Source: Candidatus Poribacteria bacterium (lineage in GTDB: Bacteria > Poribacteria > WGA-4E > UBA9662). Taken from it: a stretch of DNA of 10,158 nucleotides. Location: contig PACG01000068.1 in NCBI GenBank assembly GCA_002699335.1, positions 15,619-25,776 on the forward strand, in the 5' to 3' direction. The notes beneath the pieces are model-generated. The model worked only from the letters and a program-made list of their open reading frames with translations. It was not told the origin of the DNA and made no database searches. Position 1 is the first letter of the stretch. Each line of letters opens with the position of its first letter. A program made the position numbers and the translations under genes. Below are positions 6,873-10,158 of the stretch, one piece after another.

Positions 6873-7744
6873 TAGTTTCCCTCCTTAATTCGGTTAATTG
6901 CACCATTCAGGGCCCGTCTGGTTAAGACGCCAACTAGATGTGTCCGTTGTGCGGCTGTGCCCCGCATATCGCTGATTGGTGTAGCGATGCCTTTAGCCGC
7001 TTCACATGCTTCTTCGATAGATTCGTCTGAAACCGGTTTGCCAGCTAATACACTACTGGCGGCGGCGGCGAAAAGTGGCGTTGGCGCAACGGCTCCTAGT
7101 GCGATCCGGGCAGAAACAAACGTTTGATGATCGGCACTCAACTCAACTGCCGCTCCTGCACCGACAACAGCAATATCCATTTCGTTTCTGGGAATGAACC
7201 TGAGATAAAAACTACTGGCGTTTGGAGCTGGTGTTGGAATGACCAGTTTAACCAATAGTTCATTACTCTCTAATACTGTTTGGCCGGGGGCCGTACAGAA
7301 ATCCTCAACCGCAATTGATCTTTCCCCACTTGGCCCTTCGATCACGCATTGTGCCCCCAGTACAATCAAGACTGGTATCGAGTCCGCGGCTGGCGAAGCG
7401 TTACACAAGTTGCCACCGACACTAGCCCGGCTCTGGATCTGAACGCCGCCGATAATGGAAGTTGCGTCTACTAAAGCTGGAAATTTACTTTTAACCTCTC
7501 TGTTGCTATAAATTTTATAGCAGGGAACAGAGGCTCCAATTTCCAAACTACCGTTATATGACAAGGTGTTTACTTCAGGTACACCTTTAATATCAACCAT
7601 CACCCCAACCGGGCGACGGTTTTCTCGAACTTGTACGATCAGATCTGTTCCGCCGCCCAAAATGCGGGCTTGGTCTCGATATTTTGTGAGCAGATCTACT
7701 GCTTCACTCAAACTTTTAGCTGCAACATAGTCAAATGCCTGCAC
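6872..7744 (-). CDS. FAD-binding medium subunit of the molybdenum hydroxylase
   Basis: The 290-residue subunit of the CoxM/XdhB family passes electrons from the iron-sulfur subunit to NAD, quinone or another acceptor through FAD. The two FAD-binding signatures are ILGGGTDLI at 28-36 and RASVGGNLCNASPAAD at 106-121; the CO dehydrogenase flavoprotein C-terminal domain follows from about 175. It lacks the insertion that carries an extra [4Fe-4S] cluster in 4-hydroxybenzoyl-CoA reductase HcrB, arguing against that enzyme. The start is GTG at 7744: AAAGGAG at 7751-7757 sits six bases upstream, and the ATG two bases earlier is out of frame. It is the first gene of the operon, about 107 bases after the promoter at 7859-7887. 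Confidence 0.93.
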   Translation of the reverse strand: MQAFDYVAAKSLSEAVDLLTKYRDQARILGGGTDLIVQVRENRRPVGVMVDIKGVPEVNTLSYNGSLEIGASVPCYKIYSNREVKSKFPALVDATSIIGGVQIQSRASVGGNLCNASPAADSIPVLIVLGAQCVIEGPSGERSIAVEDFCTAPGQTVLESNELLVKLVIPTPAPNASSFYLRFIPRNEMDIAVVGAGAAVELSADHQTFVSARIALGAVAPTPLFAAAASSVLAGKPVSDESIEEACEAAKGIATPISDMRGTAAQRTHLVGVLTRRALNGAINRIKEGN

Positions 7745-7750
7745 ATCAAA

Positions 7751-7757
7751 CTCCTTT
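7751..7757 (-). promoter_or_regulatory. Ribosome-binding site of the FAD subunit
   Basis: On the minus strand this reads AAAGGAG, six bases before the GTG at 7744-7742. The overlapping ATG at 7746-7744 is in another frame and only four bases away, so the GTG is chosen on frame and spacing. Confidence 0.75.
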
Positions 7758-7858
7758 CAATCAATTTCAATTTCGGTCGCTCTATCAAAATCTAACACCA
7801 ATCCCCAGTACAATTATCCCAAAGCTATTTTGTAAGTGCGATAACTAACTAGAACCGG

Positions 7859-7887
7859 ATTTTATCTGATACTCAAGTGAATGTCAA
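7859..7887 (-). promoter_or_regulatory. Sigma70-like promoter of the molybdenum hydroxylase operon
   Basis: On the minus strand a perfect TTGACA (7887-7882) and TAAAAT (7864-7859) are separated by exactly 17 bases. The -35 box begins three bases after the stop of the CYTH gene. Transcription would start near 7852, giving a leader of about 107 bases before the FAD-subunit GTG. No clear operator or riboswitch was recognised in that leader. Confidence 0.7.
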
Positions 7888-7890
7888 CGG

Positions 7891-8391
7891 TTAAATATGA
7901 AGAAGGTCACTGTAAGATTGGCCAACCAAATCCTGATCCTCAATTTTCAGGCACCGCTTGACATGCTGGTGTTCACGCTCGGCTTCTTCTATCGACTGAG
8001 ATTGGATCACCGTCTCCAATTCGATGAATTGGCCCAAATTTTCAACCCGATCTAGATGGATGCGCGTCGCGCCGAAAAGCCACACAGATCGTTGCTTTTC
8101 AACGACAACCTTAACACCTAATGTTCGGGTTAAGATCTGCTTGAGCGGATCGGGGTCAGAAACTGATAAGATTTGATATTGGGAGTACCGAGAGGTTTGA
8201 CTGTCGGGACGATTGTAACCAATCAGTTCCGTATGGTCCGCCATTTGGCGCAGCTTGAGCCGACCTGTGGCACAGTGAAAATAGGTGTCAATCTGATATA
8301 GAGAGGTTTTAAAGTTGGCCGGCATTTTCTCGAGCGCAACGACACAGGCTTGATGACAGTTTGAGATAGCTTTAAGTTCTAAGTTTTGCAC
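7891..8391 (-). CDS. CYTH-domain protein (class IV adenylate cyclase / triphosphatase-like)
   Basis: The 166-residue protein fits the CYTH triphosphate-tunnel fold, which binds a triphosphate and divalent metals inside an eight-stranded barrel. Matching elements are NLELKA at 3-8 (the ExExK start, with Asn for the first Glu), QIDTYFHCATGRLKLRQ at 33-49 with R44, K46 and R48, YNRPD with R61, R68, VEKQR at 97-101, and RIHLDRVENLGQFIELE at 110-126 with acidic residues E124 and E126. Such proteins are adenylate cyclases, thiamine triphosphatases or inorganic triphosphatases; the sequence alone does not decide. Start is GTG 8391 with GAGGT about six bases upstream. It follows the ATPase gene by 32 bases and is probably cotranscribed with it. 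Confidence 0.8.
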   Translation of the reverse strand: MQNLELKAISNCHQACVVALEKMPANFKTSLYQIDTYFHCATGRLKLRQMADHTELIGYNRPDSQTSRYSQYQILSVSDPDPLKQILTRTLGVKVVVEKQRSVWLFGATRIHLDRVENLGQFIELETVIQSQSIEEAEREHQHVKRCLKIEDQDLVGQSYSDLLHI

Positions 8392-8423
8392 GGTAGCACC
8401 TCGTTGGATATTATGATCTAAAG

Positions 8424-9293
8424 CTATTGTAAGCGTAGTTGTCCCTCCAAATCATCGATGAATTGTCGTGCCGCACGACCGGACCGAACGCTAGAATTAG
8501 CTTCCCATTCCAATGCCAATTGGTGTAGTTCCCGATCCGATAGATCTATGGCTCTCCTCTGGGCATAGTGGGAAACAATCTGTAGATAGGTGGGACGAGA
8601 AATCCGGTAGAAGGCCAGTCGCAAACCGAAACGATCACTCAATGAAACTTTCTCTTCTGTTGATTCTCGTGGATAGAGTTCATCTGCGTCATCGACGGGG
8701 AATTTATTGTCGCTGACTTGTCGTGGCATCAGATGCCGTCGATTTGAAGTGGCATAAATCAGAACGTTTTCCGGACGAGCTGAAATTCCGCCCTCCAACA
8801 TAGCTTTTAGTTCTCGGTAGGCGGATTCTTCCACATTAAAAGAGAGATCATCACAAAACAAAAGGTATTTTTCTGGTCGACCCCAGACCGTTTCGACGAT
8901 CTCAGGCAAAAATAGTAACCCTTGTTTGCCAACCTCAATTAAGCGCAGTCCGTCTAAGGCATAGCGAACCAACATCCCCTTGACCAAAGACGACTTTCCG
9001 GTTCCTCGGTCGCCCCACAATAGAACGTGGTTAGCCGGCAGATCTTGCAAAAATTGGCGTGTATTCTGATCTATTCGTTCAATCTGCGAGTCAATGCCGA
9101 TTAGATCAGAAATGTCGGTCAGATCAGGGTGTATGACAGGAATCAGGTGTTGGTAGTGATTTTGCCAACGAAAGGCGAGATATTGATCTAGATCGAGTTG
9201 TGGTTGTCGATTGCCAGAAGTAGATTGTTCTAAAAATTGATCCATACGTTGGATCAGTTGTTCAAGCTGATTAGTGATGGTCTCTAAGCTCAT
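8424..9293 (-). CDS. DUF815-type AAA ATPase
   Basis: This 289-residue protein matches the poorly characterised DUF815 P-loop ATPase family. Walker A is GDRGTGKSS at 94-102, Walker B LLFCDD at 144-149, sensor 1 IYATSNRRH at 179-187, an arginine-finger-like SDRFG at 219-223, and a sensor-2-like SGRAARQF at 271-278. The first 80 residues are rich in Gln and may include a short coiled segment (about 5-25). No membrane segment is seen. Start is ATG 9293, with no good ribosome-binding sequence close by. It is the first gene after the promoter at 9369-9397 and is followed by the CYTH gene. Family function is not established; a chaperone- or loader-like ATPase is only a guess. Confidence 0.88.
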   Translation of the reverse strand: MSLETITNQLEQLIQRMDQFLEQSTSGNRQPQLDLDQYLAFRWQNHYQHLIPVIHPDLTDISDLIGIDSQIERIDQNTRQFLQDLPANHVLLWGDRGTGKSSLVKGMLVRYALDGLRLIEVGKQGLLFLPEIVETVWGRPEKYLLFCDDLSFNVEESAYRELKAMLEGGISARPENVLIYATSNRRHLMPRQVSDNKFPVDDADELYPRESTEEKVSLSDRFGLRLAFYRISRPTYLQIVSHYAQRRAIDLSDRELHQLALEWEANSSVRSGRAARQFIDDLEGQLRLQ

Positions 9294-9368
9294 CGAATAT
9301 TGATTTGGATTATCTCTCTATGCAGTTAGGATGGCAAAACTTTCGCTAAAGTTAAGAATTTTAGCCGA

Positions 9369-9397
9369 ATTATAGCACAGGGTGGAATTGATGAAAA
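9369..9397 (-). promoter_or_regulatory. Sigma70-like promoter of the ATPase-CYTH operon
   Basis: On the minus strand a perfect TATAAT (9374-9369) lies 17 bases after TTTTCA (9397-9392), which matches four of six -35 bases. The start codon at 9293 is about 70 bases downstream of the expected transcription start. Confidence 0.55.
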
Positions 9398-9435
9398 AGC
9401 TATTTTTTGTAGTCGGAGTCGAGTTTGATTTGACC

Positions 9436-9464
9436 TTGACATACTGTATAACCTCACGTAAACT
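9436..9464 (+). promoter_or_regulatory. Candidate promoter of the TPR-like gene
   Basis: A perfect TTGACA (9436-9441) is followed after 17 bases by TAAACT (9459-9464), which matches four of six -10 bases. TATAAC at 9447-9452 is a rival -10 box with a weaker -35. The leader to the ATG at 9596 would be about 125 bases and contains two AGGTCAA direct repeats. Confidence 0.45.
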
Positions 9465-9595
9465 TTGCATGTTTTTAGATCCAGAGTCGGGTTTCAGGTC
9501 AAGATTTACAGGCTAGGCCAGGTCAAGACAGAATAGAATATGCGACTTGTATCTCCAATGATAAACAGGGAACTTTTAGAAAAGGTAGAAAGATA

Positions 9596-10158
9596 ATGAA
9601 GCGCATTATTATTGTGGTTGATTTAATGATCTTGGCCTCTCTGGTCGGCTTCTTCATCGGTCGAGCAGCAGAAGATCGCTTAGGCCAATATGACGACCGG
9701 GCGGACAAGGCGTGGCGAAAAGTGGAAAAAGCTGACACCCCTCCAGTCACTGAAGACAGTGCCCCCAAACAAATTGAAAAAATCCGTACGCTGTACCGCA
9801 AGGTTTTTGATCGATATCCCGACTCCCACTGGTCTGACGATGCCCTCTATCAATACGCCTCTCGTCTTGCCATTTCACAGGAACAACAGTTTTCCATGTT
9901 TCGTCGGCTGACTATCCACTACCCGGACAGCGAATATGCTGACGATTCCCTCTACGCCATCGCTTATGCTAATTACCGGCTAGCCGAGGAAAGAAAAGCT
10001 ACTAGCTCGGAGTTGGCCGAGTCAGATCTATACTACGATAGATCTTTGCGATTTTTTGGACAGTTACTTATAGACTATTCCGGCAGTTCCCTTTACAACA
10101 CCTCGTTATTCAATCGTGCGATGTGCTACTACGGTAAAGGGCAGTGGAGTCTAGCACG
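9596..10158 (+). CDS. Membrane-anchored TPR-like repeat protein, partial (runs off right edge)
   Basis: An open frame from ATG 9596 continues to the window end (187 codons seen). The N-terminus, MKRIIIVVDLMILASLVGFF, is one basic-then-hydrophobic segment fitting a signal peptide or signal anchor, so the rest should be periplasmic or surface-facing. Repeated units with a YPDS-x-DD-x-LY pattern occur at about 74-85 (YPDSHWSDDALY), 109-120 (YPDSEYADDSLY) and, more diverged, 161-172 (YSGSSLYNTSLF). This pattern is typical of TPR proteins related to YbgF/CpoB and BamD/YfiO, which act in envelope assembly, but no specific one can be named. The ribosome-binding sequence (AAAGG about ten bases upstream) is moderate. 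It is divergent from the ATPase operon. The C-terminus is missing. Confidence 0.75.
   Translation, partial: MKRIIIVVDLMILASLVGFFIGRAAEDRLGQYDDRADKAWRKVEKADTPPVTEDSAPKQIEKIRTLYRKVFDRYPDSHWSDDALYQYASRLAISQEQQFSMFRRLTIHYPDSEYADDSLYAIAYANYRLAEERKATSSELAESDLYYDRSLRFFGQLLIDYSGSSLYNTSLFNRAMCYYGKGQWSLA

Larger units (their letters stand above)
9294..9595. other. Divergent intergenic region with two promoters and short repeats
   Basis: This 302-base gap separates the minus-strand ATPase operon from the plus-strand repeat protein and shows no coding frame of interest. It holds one candidate promoter per direction. A 6-bp hairpin, AACTTT-CGCT-AAAGTT, lies at 9338-9353 in the ATPase leader. Three copies of AGGTCAA lie on the other side: 9496-9502, 9520-9526 and, inverted, 9430-9436. 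Confidence 0.55.

Noticed and set aside
9523..9801. Minus-strand 92-codon open frame
   Set aside because: It overlaps the promoter region and the start of the plus-strand TPR-like gene, which has a good signal segment and repeats; the minus product is low in recognisable features.

Overview
The window comes from a bacterium with moderate GC and compact, mostly co-oriented genes. Start codons are mixed: TTG is likely at ubiD and at the metE-like gene, GTG at two others, ATG elsewhere. I cannot name the phylum. The roughly 610-residue UbiD of the menaquinone (MqnL) type, the three-subunit molybdenum hydroxylase and the core-type methionine synthase suggest an environmental, probably uncultivated respiring lineage, but that is inference from family resemblance. 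No rRNA, tRNA, CRISPR array or insertion sequence is visible.

Layout, read right to left because nine of the ten genes are on the minus strand. From 9293 to 7891: a DUF815-type AAA ATPase followed by a CYTH-domain phosphohydrolase/cyclase-like protein, with a sigma70-like promoter at 9369-9397. From 7744 to 3901: a molybdenum hydroxylase operon (FAD subunit, [2Fe-2S] subunit, molybdopterin subunit) whose genes are joined by two one-base TAATG overlaps, then a MoaD/CysO-like sulfur carrier. A near-consensus promoter at 7859-7887 precedes it. From 3663 to 80: a UbiD-family decarboxylase, an NADPH-dependent FMN reductase-like flavoprotein and a core MetE-like methyltransferase; the last two overlap by 4 bases if the TTG start is used. 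On the plus strand, from 9596 to the right edge, lies the 5' part of a membrane-anchored TPR-like repeat protein, divergent from the ATPase.

How the genes may work together: the three hydroxylase subunits form a classic electron path, molybdopterin to two [2Fe-2S] centres to FAD, for hydroxylating an unidentified substrate. The MoaD-like protein could supply sulfur for the pterin dithiolene or serve another sulfur-transfer route. UbiD needs prenylated FMN, whose synthesis by UbiX starts from reduced FMN, so the nearby flavin reductase may be a partner. The same reductase overlaps the methionine-synthase-like gene and may instead serve that enzyme.

The most unusual non-coding signal is the interval between the moaD-like gene and ubiD (about 3652-3938). 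It starts with a 24-bp near-perfect palindrome covering the end and stop codon of the moaD-like gene, continues through several small hairpins (one with a GAAA loop), and ends with a long two-part hairpin that holds the ribosome-binding region and TTG start of ubiD. This looks like a structured leader controlling ubiD. It matches no riboswitch I recognise.
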